Position numbers and translations under genes: made by a program | NCBI GenBank assembly: GCA_024638385.1 | Contig: JAHEKJ010000006.1 | Span: forward strand, 1-64,000 | Source: Gammaproteobacteria bacterium | Lineage (GTDB): Bacteria > Pseudomonadota > Gammaproteobacteria > GCA-001735895 | Length of the DNA stretch: 64,000 bases | Reading direction: 5' to 3' | The notes under the pieces: generated by a model | Databases searched by the model: none | Seen by the model: the letters and a program-made list of their open reading frames with translations, nothing else | What the model was told of the DNA's origin: nothing | In this document: positions 41,978 to 51,811 of the stretch, in pieces | Position numbering within the stretch: the first letter of the stretch is position 1 | How the letters are laid out: each line of letters opens with the position of its first letter

Positions 41978-42872
41978 TGCCGCGGATTTCGCATCCCGGA
42001 TCGAAACCTACCAGCAACGCGTAGACGCCAGCCTCGAGCGCTGGCTGCCCGGGGCCGAGGTTCACCCGCAACGCCTGCACCGCGCAATGCGCTACGCCGT
42101 GCTCGCACCCGGCAAACGCGTGCGCCCGATCCTGGTTTACGCCACCGCGGCGACGCTCGACGTCGATCTCGCCCGGGTCGACGGCGCGGCCGCCGCCGCC
42201 GAAATCATCCACGCCTACTCGTTGATCCACGACGACCTGCCGGCGATGGACGACGACGACCTGCGCCGCGGCCGGCCGACCTGCCACCGTGAGTTCGACG
42301 AGGCCACGGCAATCCTCGCCGGCGATGCGCTGCAGGCGCTCGCGTTTTATATCCTGAGCCACGATCCCGCGATGACCGGCAGCGCGCGCGCGCGGCTGCA
42401 GATGATCGAGAAACTCGCGTTGTTTTCGGGCTCGCGCGGCATGGCCGGCGGTCAGGCCATCGATCTCGCCGCAGTCGGCAGGACCCTGAACGTGGCCGAG
42501 CTCGAGACCATGCACATCCACAAGACCGGCGCCCTGATACGAACCTGCGTGCAACTGGCCGCGCTGTCCGCTCCGCGCCTTGGCAAGAAGCGGTTTCGCG
42601 CGCTCGATTCCTACGCCAAGTGCATCGGCCTGTCTTTCCAGGTCATGGACGATATTCTCGACGTGGTGGGCAATACCGCGACGCTGGGCAAGACGCAAGG
42701 CGCGGACAGCGCCCGCGACAAGCCGACCTACCCGTCGATCATCGGCCTCGATGCGTCCTGGGAGAAAGCGCGCGAGCTGCACAATGGCGCGTTGCAGGCA
42801 CTTTCGATATTTGGTGAGGAAGCCGACGTTTTACGGTATATTTCGGCATGGTTCGTCGAGCGAAAGTCCTGA
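41967..42872 (+). CDS. ispA: Farnesyl diphosphate synthase (polyprenyl synthetase)
   Basis: 301 aa; LIHDDLPAMDDDDLRRGRPTCH (FARM), FQVMDDILDVVG. Confidence 0.94.
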   Translation: MKIDAADFASRIETYQQRVDASLERWLPGAEVHPQRLHRAMRYAVLAPGKRVRPILVYATAATLDVDLARVDGAAAAAEIIHAYSLIHDDLPAMDDDDLRRGRPTCHREFDEATAILAGDALQALAFYILSHDPAMTGSARARLQMIEKLALFSGSRGMAGGQAIDLAAVGRTLNVAELETMHIHKTGALIRTCVQLAALSAPRLGKKRFRALDSYAKCIGLSFQVMDDILDVVGNTATLGKTQGADSARDKPTYPSIIGLDASWEKARELHNGALQALSIFGEEADVLRYISAWFVERKS

Positions 42873-42900
42873 GCTGGGCGCCAAGCCCGACAGGTGTGCT

Positions 42901-44790
42901 TTGAAAAGTATCAGCGAGACATATCCGCTCCTGGCGGAGATCGACAGCCCCGCCGATTTGCGCGCGCTCGATGCCAAGCAATTGCCCGTGCTGGCCGACG
43001 AGATTCGCGCTTTTCTGCTCGAAACCCTTGCGCATACCGGCGGGCATCTCGCGTCGGGCCTCGGCGCGGTCGAAATCACGATCGCGCTGCACTATCTGTT
43101 CGATACGCCGCACGACCGGGTTATCTGGGACGTCGGCCACCAGTGTTACCCGCACAAGATTCTGACCGGCCGCCGCGAGCGCATGTCGCAGTTGCGGCAA
43201 AAGGGCGGGCTGTCGGGTTTCATCAAGATTTCCGAATCGGAATACGATCACTTCGGCGCCGGTCACTCGAGCACGTCGATCAGCGCCGCGCTCGGCATGG
43301 CGATCGCGGCCGAAGCGCAGGGCATAGACCGCAAGACCATCGCGGTCATCGGCGACGGCGGCATGACCGCGGGCATGGCCTACGAGGCGCTCAACCACGC
43401 CGGCGCGATCGACAAGGATCTACTCGTCATCCTCAACGACAACGAGATGTCGATCTCGCCCAATGTCGGCGCGATGTCCAAATACCTGTCGAGTATCTGG
43501 TCGGGCAAGATCTACTCGAGCCTGCGCTCGGGCAGCAAGAAGGTGCTCAAGCACGTACCGACCGCCTGGGAGCTCGCGCGCCGCGCCGAGGAGCACGTCA
43601 AGGGCATGGTCACGCCGGGCACGCTGTTCGAGGAACTCGGGTTTTCCTATTACGGTCCGATCGACGGGCATAATCTCAACGACTTGCTGTCATTGATTCG
43701 GAACCTGCAACAGTTGTCGGGGCCGCGCATGCTGCACATCGTTACGCGCAAGGGCAAGGGCTACCCGCCGGCCGAGGAAGACGCGATCAAGTATCACGGC
43801 GTCGGCCCCTTCGATCCGGGCTCCGGCAAAAGCAAGGCTTCCGGCAAGCCCGGCATGCAGGCCTATACGGGAATCTTTTCCGACTGGCTGGTCGCCAAGG
43901 GCGAACAGGAGCCCCTGCTGCACGCGATCACGCCGGCGATGCGCGAGGGGTCCGGGCTGGTTCGCTTCTCCGAGGAAATGCCCGAGCGCTATCACGACGT
44001 CGGCATCGCCGAGCAGCATGCCGTCACGCTGGCGGCGGGCATGGCGCGTGACGGGCTCAAGCCGGTGGTCGCGATCTACTCGACCTTCCTGCAGCGCGCC
44101 TACGACCAGTTCATCCACGACGTCGCGGTGCAAAACCTCGACGTGACTTTCGCGGTCGATCGCGCCGGTATCGTCGGCGCCGACGGCGCAACCCACACCG
44201 GCAGCTTCGACCCCGCCTATGCCCGCTGCATTCCGGGGGTCGTCATCATGGCACCGGCCCATGGCAACGACATGTTCGAGCTGCTCAACACGGCCTATCA
44301 TTACCCCGGCCCGGCGATCGTGCGCTACCCGCGTGACAGCGTCGCCAAGCCAGCGGCAATCGATGTCGACAGCCGGGTCGAGATCGGCAAGGCGCTCAAG
44401 GTCCGCGACGGCGGCACGACCGCGGTACTCGTCTTCGGCAGCCTCTACGCGGTGGCCTTGCCGATCGCCGAGGAGCTCGACCTGACGCTCGTCAACATGC
44501 GCTTCATCAAGCCGCTCGACGAGGCGATGATTCGCGAGGTCGCGCGCGCGCACGATTTTCTGGTCACCCTCGAAGACAGCAGCATTGCCGGCGGCGCGGG
44601 CTCGGCGATACTCGAGTTCATGAACCGGGTCGGCCTCGATACGCCGCTGCTGCAACTCGGCCTCGACGACGAATTTCCGGGACAGGGCAGCCGCGAGGAA
44701 GTGCTCGCAGACTACGGGCTCGATCCGGAAAACCTGCGCCGGGCGATCGTCGAGTTCACCCGCCTGCCGGCGCGCGCGCAAAAAACCTAG
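42901..44790 (+). CDS. dxs: 1-deoxy-D-xylulose-5-phosphate synthase
   Basis: TTG start at 42901; GDGGMTAGMAYEALNHAG, RYHDVGIAEQHAVTLAAGMA. Confidence 0.95.
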   Translation: MKSISETYPLLAEIDSPADLRALDAKQLPVLADEIRAFLLETLAHTGGHLASGLGAVEITIALHYLFDTPHDRVIWDVGHQCYPHKILTGRRERMSQLRQKGGLSGFIKISESEYDHFGAGHSSTSISAALGMAIAAEAQGIDRKTIAVIGDGGMTAGMAYEALNHAGAIDKDLLVILNDNEMSISPNVGAMSKYLSSIWSGKIYSSLRSGSKKVLKHVPTAWELARRAEEHVKGMVTPGTLFEELGFSYYGPIDGHNLNDLLSLIRNLQQLSGPRMLHIVTRKGKGYPPAEEDAIKYHGVGPFDPGSGKSKASGKPGMQAYTGIFSDWLVAKGEQEPLLHAITPAMREGSGLVRFSEEMPERYHDVGIAEQHAVTLAAGMARDGLKPVVAIYSTFLQRAYDQFIHDVAVQNLDVTFAVDRAGIVGADGATHTGSFDPAYARCIPGVVIMAPAHGNDMFELLNTAYHYPGPAIVRYPRDSVAKPAAIDVDSRVEIGKALKVRDGGTTAVLVFGSLYAVALPIAEELDLTLVNMRFIKPLDEAMIREVARAHDFLVTLEDSSIAGGAGSAILEFMNRVGLDTPLLQLGLDDEFPGQGSREEVLADYGLDPENLRRAIVEFTRLPARAQKT

Positions 44791-44833
44791 CCTGATCGTT
44801 GCATCGGTCGTAGCGCCGACGGCGCCGAAAACG

Positions 44834-44856
44834 CGCCGCTGCGGTGGTTTTTTTTC
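44834..44856 (+). terminator. Candidate intrinsic terminator after dxs
   Basis: Short GC stem CGCCG-CTG-CGGTG followed by a run of eight T. Confidence 0.45.
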
Positions 44857-44962
44857 TTGTCGCGGGCGCGCCGAAATTATGGCTTACCGCAATCGATTCC
44901 CCTACAATGCCAATTGCACGGCCGTAAAACCGGGCAATTATTATCAGCAAACGGGTTAGATC

Positions 44963-45172
44963 ATGTCCGAGACAGTAACCGGCACCGTTAAATGGTTTAA
45001 CGACGCCAAAGGCTATGGATTCATTTCGCAGGAGGACGGAAAGGACGTATTCGTACACTACAGCGCCATCCAGGCCGAAGGCCACAAGACGCTGCAGCAG
45101 GGCCAGACGGTCACGATGAAGGTGACCGAAGGCGCCAAGGGCCCGCAGGCCGAAGACGTCACTCCCGCGTAA
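44963..45172 (+). CDS. Cold-shock protein (CspA family)
   Basis: 69 aa; [30 protein letters not shown]. Confidence 0.96.
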   Translation: MSETVTGTVKWFNDAKGYGFISQEDGKDVFVHYSAIQAEGHKTLQQGQTVTMKVTEGAKGPQAEDVTPA

Positions 45173-45326
45173 GACGATAACCATAACAAACCAGTCGCCG
45201 CGACCGGTCGTCCTGGCAGACTGGAGGAATCGACGAAATCCGAGATTTCGCTCGTTGCCGATTTGCCCTGCAGGATCGGCGTGACCCTCCGCACTTGAGG
45301 CGGCGGGAAATATGCCCATGTAATAT

Positions 45327-45354
45327 TTGCCTCGTTCTCGTCACGCAGTATAAT
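45327..45354 (+). promoter_or_regulatory. Sigma70-type promoter for folE2
   Basis: TTGCCT-16 nt-TATAAT; 10-bp inverted repeat TAATAACTGA/TCGGTTATTA (45351-45379) overlaps the -10. Confidence 0.6.
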
Positions 45355-45461
45355 AACTGACCAATTTACTCGGTTATTAGCAGGCCAGTCCGAGCGGACC
45401 GCGACGATCACGGGCACGGCGTCAGCCATCCCGCCGACGACGAAACTGCACAGGAAATCAA

Positions 45462-46280
45462 ATGAACGGTGAAGCAGCAACCAGGGTAGCCTCGATTCCC
45501 GACGTCCAGGGCACCGCCGATACGCGCAAGCTCGCGATCAAAAAGGTCGGCATCAAGGACATCCGACACCCCGTGGTCGTCAAGGACCGCTCCGAGGGTC
45601 TGCAGCATACGATCGCGACTTTCAACATGTTCGTGTTCCTGCCGCACCAGTTCAAGGGCACCCACATGTCGCGCTTCGTGCAGATTCTCAACCACCACGA
45701 GCGCGAAATCACCTACGCCTCGTTCAACGAGATGTTGCGGGAAATGGCCGAACTGCTCGAGGCCGAGTCCGGCTACATCGAGATGCACTTCCCGTATTTC
45801 GTCAACAAGAAAGCGCCCGTTTCCGGGGTCGAGTCGCTGCTCGACTACGAGGTGTCGTTAATCGGCGAGATCAACGCCGGCGTGACCAGCACCCGGATCA
45901 AGGTCCAGGTGCCGGTGACCAGCCTGTGTCCGTGCTCGAAATCGATTTCCGACTACGGCGCGCACAACCAGCGCTCGCACGTGACGCTGGATGCGCGGAC
46001 CAACGGCTTCATCTGGATCGAAGAGTTGATCGAGATCATCGAGAAACAGGCTTCCTGCGAACTCTACGGCTTGCTCAAGCGTCCCGACGAAAAATTCGTC
46101 ACCGAGCGCGCCTATGACAATCCGAAGTTCGTCGAGGACATGGTGCGCGACATCGCCGGCGAGCTGAACCGGGACGACCGTGTTCGTCAGTACGTGCTCG
46201 AGTCTGAAAATTTCGAATCGATCCACAATCACTCGGCCTACGCGCTGATCGAGCACGACAAGGACGCCGCGCAAGAATAG
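45462..46280 (+). CDS. folE2: GTP cyclohydrolase I type IB, FolE2
   Basis: 272 aa; [43 protein letters not shown]. Confidence 0.94.
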   Translation: MNGEAATRVASIPDVQGTADTRKLAIKKVGIKDIRHPVVVKDRSEGLQHTIATFNMFVFLPHQFKGTHMSRFVQILNHHEREITYASFNEMLREMAELLEAESGYIEMHFPYFVNKKAPVSGVESLLDYEVSLIGEINAGVTSTRIKVQVPVTSLCPCSKSISDYGAHNQRSHVTLDARTNGFIWIEELIEIIEKQASCELYGLLKRPDEKFVTERAYDNPKFVEDMVRDIAGELNRDDRVRQYVLESENFESIHNHSAYALIEHDKDAAQE

Positions 46281-46293
46281 ACGGCCTCCCCGG

Positions 46294-47049
46294 TCAGATC
46301 GTAATCCAGTCGAAACCCGCGTTCTGGCTCGCCAGGACCGGCGCCGGCAAGTCTTCGAGTTGCGCCAGCAGCGCGGCGACGATAGCCGGCGTGTTGTTCT
46401 TTTCCGAAATGTGCGCCGCGATCAGGCAAGCGAGCCCGCGAGTGTCGATCTGGCGCAACAGCGCGATCGATTGTTCGTTCGACAGGTGGCCGTGGTTGCC
46501 GCCGACGCGCTGTTTGAGCATTTCCGGGTAGGGTCCGCTGGCCAGCATTTCCGGATCGTAATTGAATTCCAGCAGCAGGCCGTCGAGACCGTCGAAGGCC
46601 TCGATCATGTGAGTCGTAACGTGCCCGGCATCGGTCAGAATGCCGAGCCGCTTGTCGCCGTCGTTCTGGCGGAATATGAACTGCAGGGGTTCGCTCGCAT
46701 CGTGTGGCACCGTCACCGGCATTACCTCGAGATCGCCGATCTCCACCGGTCGGCCGGCGACCAGCGGTCGATAATCGAAATCCGGCGAAAACAATACGCG
46801 CGCGGTGCCGACCGCGGTCCACAGCGGGATTTCGAAGGCGCGACACAGCCGTTCGACGCCGCCGCTGTGGTCGCTGTGCTCGTGCGTCAACAACACGGCA
46901 TCGATTGCCTCCGGCACCAGCCCGAGGCGCGACAGGCGCTGGCCGAACTGGCGCAGCGAAAATCCATTGTCGACGAGCAGCGTCGTCTCGCCGTGTTGTA
47001 GCAGGGTTGCGTTACCGCGGCTGCCGCTGCCCAGAGACGCGATCCGCAC
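46294..47049 (-). CDS. MBL fold metallohydrolase (YycJ-like)
   Basis: 251 aa; SLGSGSRGNATLL, VLLTHEHSDHSGGV, GHLSNEQSIALL. Confidence 0.88.
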   Translation of the reverse strand: MRIASLGSGSRGNATLLQHGETTLLVDNGFSLRQFGQRLSRLGLVPEAIDAVLLTHEHSDHSGGVERLCRAFEIPLWTAVGTARVLFSPDFDYRPLVAGRPVEIGDLEVMPVTVPHDASEPLQFIFRQNDGDKRLGILTDAGHVTTHMIEAFDGLDGLLLEFNYDPEMLASGPYPEMLKQRVGGNHGHLSNEQSIALLRQIDTRGLACLIAAHISEKNNTPAIVAALLAQLEDLPAPVLASQNAGFDWITI

Positions 47050-47054
47050 CGGGC

Positions 47055-48152
47055 CTACCTGAGTTGCTGGTGGAGCAGCGTGAGCAGCTCGGCACCCTCG
47101 GGAGTGGTGTCGATTTCACCCGCTTCGTTCTCGATCTCGACCCGGGTCAATTCGTGGGTTTCCTCGGACAATACCAGCGTGAATTTTTTCGCCACCTCTT
47201 CCGACGTCGAGCCTAACCCGAGGAAACCGTCCCGCTTTTTCACTTCCACGACCCGGGATTCGATCGTGATGAAACCCTCCTGCAACAGGCCGCTCTTGAA
47301 CTCGGCTTTGACGATCGGGAAATTGAGTCGCTCGAGTTCATGATATACCCGGTTCCAGCCGATCTGGTACGGATCCCGCAACAGCAGAAACGGCGAGTTT
47401 TCGTCGTTGTCGAACCGAATCGTCGAGCGCGGCGAGAACAGCCGGGCGCGCGCGACCCGCCGCTCCGCCTCGGTTTGCTCGAGTCCGAGGTGAATCATCA
47501 GCCGCGACAACATTTCGATCTCGAGCTGGGGCTCGGGTTGACGAAACCGCCAGATGTTGCCTTCGACGTCACCCGGAGAGTAACGATCGCCGACAGCCAG
47601 CGTGTGTACGTACTCGGTGCCGCGATGGGCGATATAGACGCGGCTGCCGCCCGTCGTAGGATTGCGCTCGACGCGGATTTTGAACTGGTCCTGGGTGGCG
47701 GACAGATCGTCGCCGGAAAACAGGCGTCCGAACCACGATCCTCCCTCCTTGTTCGCGCCCTCTTCTCTGAGCACCCACTCGGTTTGCATGATGCCGATGA
47801 CCGGTTCGTCGACGATCAGGCGAAAGCCCTCCTCGAACCAGAAGCTTCTGACCCGCTGGTAAACCTCGGTCACGGGTGCATCGACCTCGAGCCAGTAAAG
47901 GTCGCCGCTTCCCTCGAGACGCACGTCCTCGACTTTCGCCAGCACCGGCACCTTGTTGCGTTCGTTCGGGTCATCGCCGCTGAATGCCGGCGGAAGCTCG
48001 AAAGCCGATTCGACCTCGAAGCGCGCGAGGTCCGGCGGCAACTCGAGATATTCGCCGGTCGCCGCATCGAGATAGCGACGATCGAGGTCGGTCTGGCAAG
48101 CCGCCAGCGTAACGGCCAGAATCGCGACGGCCGCCCCTGTTCGGGTTTTCAT
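47055..48152 (-). CDS. bamC: Outer membrane assembly lipoprotein BamC
   Basis: 365 aa; lipobox LAAC, ATGEYLELPPDL, adjacent to dapA as in other gammaproteobacteria. Confidence 0.9.
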   Translation of the reverse strand: MKTRTGAAVAILAVTLAACQTDLDRRYLDAATGEYLELPPDLARFEVESAFELPPAFSGDDPNERNKVPVLAKVEDVRLEGSGDLYWLEVDAPVTEVYQRVRSFWFEEGFRLIVDEPVIGIMQTEWVLREEGANKEGGSWFGRLFSGDDLSATQDQFKIRVERNPTTGGSRVYIAHRGTEYVHTLAVGDRYSPGDVEGNIWRFRQPEPQLEIEMLSRLMIHLGLEQTEAERRVARARLFSPRSTIRFDNDENSPFLLLRDPYQIGWNRVYHELERLNFPIVKAEFKSGLLQEGFITIESRVVEVKKRDGFLGLGSTSEEVAKKFTLVLSEETHELTRVEIENEAGEIDTTPEGAELLTLLHQQLR

Positions 48153-49024
48153 AAGGCGCCGCAGGCGATCAGGGCTTGACGCAAGGGTTCGTGGTGTTCT
48201 GGGGACAATTCCGTCATCGGCAAGCGCAGGTTAAGCTCGCCGAATCCCATTTGCGCGACCGCCCACTTCGCCGGAATCGGGTTGGACTCGATAAACAGCA
48301 GGCGGTGCAACTCGGCGATCTCGGCATCGGCGGCGCGCGCCTCCTCGGCCTTGCCGTCGAGCGCTAGCCGGATCATGTTCGCCATTTTTGCCGGGACCAC
48401 GTTGGCGGTGACCGAGATCGCGCCATGGCCACCGTTGAGCACGAATTCGCAGGTGGTCGAATCGTCGCCGGTCAGCAGCGCAAAGTCGTCGCTTACCTGG
48501 CGCTTGATGTCGGCCAGTCGCTGCATGCTGCCGGTGGCTTCCTTGATGCCGACGATATTGCCGACCCGGGCCAGCTCGGCGACGGTATCGGCCTGCATGT
48601 CGCAGGCGGTCCGCCCGGGCACGTTGTAGAGAATTTGCGGAATGTCGACGGCCTCGGCGATGGCCCGGTGGTGCAAAACCAGACCGCGCTGCGTCGGCTT
48701 GTTGTAATAAGGCGTAACCAGCAGGCAGGCCTCGGCGCCAACCTTGTGCGCGCAACGTGTCAGCTCGATCGCCTCGGCGGTCGAGTTGGCGCCGGTGCCG
48801 GCAATCATCGGCACTCGCCGATCGATGATCTCGTAGCTGCGTTCCAGCAGCTCGCAGTGTTCGGCCGGGCTCAGGGTCGCCGATTCTCCGGTCGTGCCCG
48901 CAATGACCAGTCCGCTGGTGCCCTCGCGAACGTGAAAATCGATCAGCGCTTCGAGCGTTTCGTAATCGACGTCGCCATTGCCGAGCATTGGCGTCACCAA
49001 CGCGACGATACTACCTTTGAACAT
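48149..49024 (-). CDS. dapA: 4-hydroxy-tetrahydrodipicolinate synthase
   Basis: 291 aa; MFKGSIVALVTPM, GTTGESATLSPAEH, YNVPGRT. Confidence 0.96.
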   Translation of the reverse strand: MFKGSIVALVTPMLGNGDVDYETLEALIDFHVREGTSGLVIAGTTGESATLSPAEHCELLERSYEIIDRRVPMIAGTGANSTAEAIELTRCAHKVGAEACLLVTPYYNKPTQRGLVLHHRAIAEAVDIPQILYNVPGRTACDMQADTVAELARVGNIVGIKEATGSMQRLADIKRQVSDDFALLTGDDSTTCEFVLNGGHGAISVTANVVPAKMANMIRLALDGKAEEARAADAEIAELHRLLFIESNPIPAKWAVAQMGFGELNLRLPMTELSPEHHEPLRQALIACGAL

Positions 49025-49091
49025 GAATTACCTCGCTGCCCCGCGGGCGCTCAAGGGGCGTATGTTATATAGAAAAGCGGGCGTTTTGAAG

Positions 49092-50153
49092 TCATTCGGC
49101 GACCATGTCGGCGGTCGGCCAGGCCTTGATGATAGCCTGGATCAGCGTCGCCAGCGGAATCGCGAAGAAAACCCCCCAGACGCCCCACAGGCTGCCGAAA
49201 AAGACCACCGCGACAATGATCGCGACCGGGTGCAGGTTGACGACCTCGGAGAACAGTAACGGCACGAGCAGATTGCCGTCGAGAAACTGGATGAAGGCGT
49301 AAATCGCCATCAGCCAGCCGAACTGAGACGTGAAGCCCCATTGAAAAAAGGCAATCAGTGCCACCGGGATCGTGACCACGGTCGCGCCGACGTAGGGGAT
49401 GATGACCGAAAGCCCCACCGCGAGGCTCAACAGGATCGCGAAATCGAGTCCCATCAGCGCGAACGCGACATAACTCGAGGCCCAGATGATCAACACCTCG
49501 ATCACCTTGCCGCGAACGTAGCTGGCGATCTTGACGTCGAGTTCGGCCCAGACCGTGCGCAGCAGGCGTCGCTCTTGGGGCAGGAAATCTGCGAGCCAGC
49601 GCAGAATCAGGTCCTTGTCCTTGAGAAAGAAGAAAACCATCAGCGGCAGCAGAATCATGTAGACGAAAAACGTGATGACACCGACCACCGAAGCCAGCGA
49701 CAGGCTGACGACGCGCTGCCCCATTTGCGTCAGCTCGGTGCGCGCGAGCGTCAGCACTTCCTCGATCTGCCTCGCCGAGACGTAGTCCGGGTATTGCTCG
49801 GGTAACTGCAACAGTAGCTGTTGTCCCCGGCCCAGCATCGACGGCAGCGCGCGGATCAGATCGGTGACCTGCTTCGACAACAGCGGCAGCAGCACGAAAA
49901 TTACGAACAGGATCGCCGCAACCATCAGCGCGGTGACGACGCTCGCCGCGACCGTGCGACCGAGGTTGATTCGCGCCATCCACGCGACCATGCCCTCGGC
50001 GAGGTAGGCGATGACGATCGCGACCAGGATCGGCAGCAAGTGGTCGCTCAGCAGCAACACGGTCGAGACGCCGACGATCAGGATGAAAGCGAAGATTACC
50101 GTCTGCGGATCGGTGAAGTGGCGGCGGTACCAATCCTGGATGATTTCAAACAT
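49092..50153 (-). CDS. AI-2E family transporter (PerM-like)
   Basis: 353 aa polytopic; GLSVIIPYVGATVVTIPVALIAFFQWG, DGNLLVPLLFSEVVNLHPVAIIVAV. Confidence 0.9.
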   Translation of the reverse strand: MFEIIQDWYRRHFTDPQTVIFAFILIVGVSTVLLLSDHLLPILVAIVIAYLAEGMVAWMARINLGRTVAASVVTALMVAAILFVIFVLLPLLSKQVTDLIRALPSMLGRGQQLLLQLPEQYPDYVSARQIEEVLTLARTELTQMGQRVVSLSLASVVGVITFFVYMILLPLMVFFFLKDKDLILRWLADFLPQERRLLRTVWAELDVKIASYVRGKVIEVLIIWASSYVAFALMGLDFAILLSLAVGLSVIIPYVGATVVTIPVALIAFFQWGFTSQFGWLMAIYAFIQFLDGNLLVPLLFSEVVNLHPVAIIVAVVFFGSLWGVWGVFFAIPLATLIQAIIKAWPTADMVAE

Positions 50154-50188
50154 GGTCGGTCGACAAAATGACTGCTAACAAATGCGGC

Positions 50189-51091
50189 TCAGGCGTGATT
50201 CTTGAAGTAAGCCCGGGCGAACTCGAGTAATTCCTCCATGATCGTGACCCGGAATTTCTGTCGCTGACGGACGAACGAGAAGGGTCGCGAGAGCGGCGGG
50301 TCGAGCTGTATCTCGCACAGCCGGTCGAGCTTGAGTTCCTTGTCGATGATCGATCGCGAGATGATCGTAATTCCCATTCCGGCCTCGACCGCGCCCTTGA
50401 TCGCTTCGGGACTGCCGAGCTCGAGCGAAAAATTCATGTCGGATGGATTGATCTTCTGTTCGATCAGGTACTGCATGATGACGTCGCGCGTGCCTGACCC
50501 TTCCTCGCGGCTGACGAACGGATACTTGACGATGTCCGCCGCCTTGACCCGTTCGCCGCGCCGGCACAGCTCGTGGTTGGGCTCGGCAACGACGACCAGT
50601 TGATCGTCGTGACAGACTTCGACGATCAGATTCTTGTTACTGACCGGCGACTCGACCACGCCGAGGTCGATGACGTTGTGTTCGACCATCGACACGATAC
50701 CCTCGGAATTCGATACCTTGAGGCGCAGATTGATGTCGGGGTACTTGTTCTTGAACTCGCCCAGCAGCGCCGGCAGCATGTATTCGGCGATCGTCGTGCT
50801 CGCGCCGATGGTCAGTGCGCCGCTGATTTCGCCGGTCAGGTCGCGTACGCCGTTCTCCATTTCCGCGTAAAGGTCGAAGATCCGTTCGGCAAACTCCGCG
50901 ACGCGTTCGCCGGCCGGCGTCAGGCTGACCTTGTTATGGGTGCGATCGAATAGCCGGGTATTGAAATATTCCTCCAGTTGACGAACCTGGAAGGTCACCG
51001 CCGGTTGCGTCATGTGCAGCGCCTCGGCCGCCTTGGTGAAGCTCAGCAGCTTGGCCACGGTGTGAAAAACCTTCAGTCGGCGGTCGCTCAT
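50189..51091 (-). CDS. LysR family transcriptional regulator
   Basis: 300 aa; LKVFHTVAKLLSFTKAAEALHMTQPAVTFQVRQLEEYFNTRLFDR HTH. Confidence 0.92.
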   Translation of the reverse strand: MSDRRLKVFHTVAKLLSFTKAAEALHMTQPAVTFQVRQLEEYFNTRLFDRTHNKVSLTPAGERVAEFAERIFDLYAEMENGVRDLTGEISGALTIGASTTIAEYMLPALLGEFKNKYPDINLRLKVSNSEGIVSMVEHNVIDLGVVESPVSNKNLIVEVCHDDQLVVVAEPNHELCRRGERVKAADIVKYPFVSREEGSGTRDVIMQYLIEQKINPSDMNFSLELGSPEAIKGAVEAGMGITIISRSIIDKELKLDRLCEIQLDPPLSRPFSFVRQRQKFRVTIMEELLEFARAYFKNHA

Positions 51092-51293
51092 CGCAGGCTT
51101 GAGCCCGGTGAATCGGGTCGAACATTATATATTGTTTTTATACTAGCCGACAGAAGATATAAATTTGATTGATGATCAACCGGTTCCGGCGCGCTTTCCG
51201 TTTCACGTAGTACATTAAATAAAGATGGTAAATATTTGGATGACAGCTATTCTTGTCACTCGTAGACTAGCGAAAATTCCGACGGAACTCGAA

Positions 51294-51728
51294 ATGCTTA
51301 TGCGCTACCTGATTTGCCTGATTCCGGTGCTTCTGTCGGCGTCGGCGATGGCGGGTTCGATTCACAAATGGGTCGACGAGGACGGCAACGTGCACTACGG
51401 CGACGCGCCCCCGGTCTCGGCCCAGACCGAATCGGTTCGCGTGCAATCGGCGCCGACGAATCCGGGCCGATCGCTGCCACGCCTGTCGTCGCCCGGCGAT
51501 ACCGGCGAAAACGATGCCGCCACCGCGGCCGCCGACGATGCCGGCGGCGTGCCGAAAGATCAGGCCCAGATCGCGTGCGAACAGGCACGCCAGGATCTCA
51601 AGGTAATCAAAACCAGCAGTCGGATCAAACTGCGCTCGGCCGACGGTTCGACGCGCTACATGACCAGCGAAGAAATCGACCAGCGCAGGCAACAGGCCGA
51701 GGCCGACGTCCAGCAGTTCTGCAACTAG
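51294..51728 (+). CDS. DUF4124 domain protein
   Basis: Signal peptide then [19 protein letters not shown]. Confidence 0.85.
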   Translation: MLMRYLICLIPVLLSASAMAGSIHKWVDEDGNVHYGDAPPVSAQTESVRVQSAPTNPGRSLPRLSSPGDTGENDAATAAADDAGGVPKDQAQIACEQARQDLKVIKTSSRIKLRSADGSTRYMTSEEIDQRRQQAEADVQQFCN

Positions 51729-51811
51729 TCGGCGGGCGGTTACATCCCCCGCCGAAGCTCTATAATACGCGGATTCAGATTGCCGCGGGCCGGTCCCGCA
51801 ATCGAGCCGAC

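Noticed and set aside
45225-45250. CGAAATC-CGA-GATTTCG hairpin after the cold-shock gene
   Set aside because: 7-bp stem without T-run; too weak to call terminator or riboswitch.
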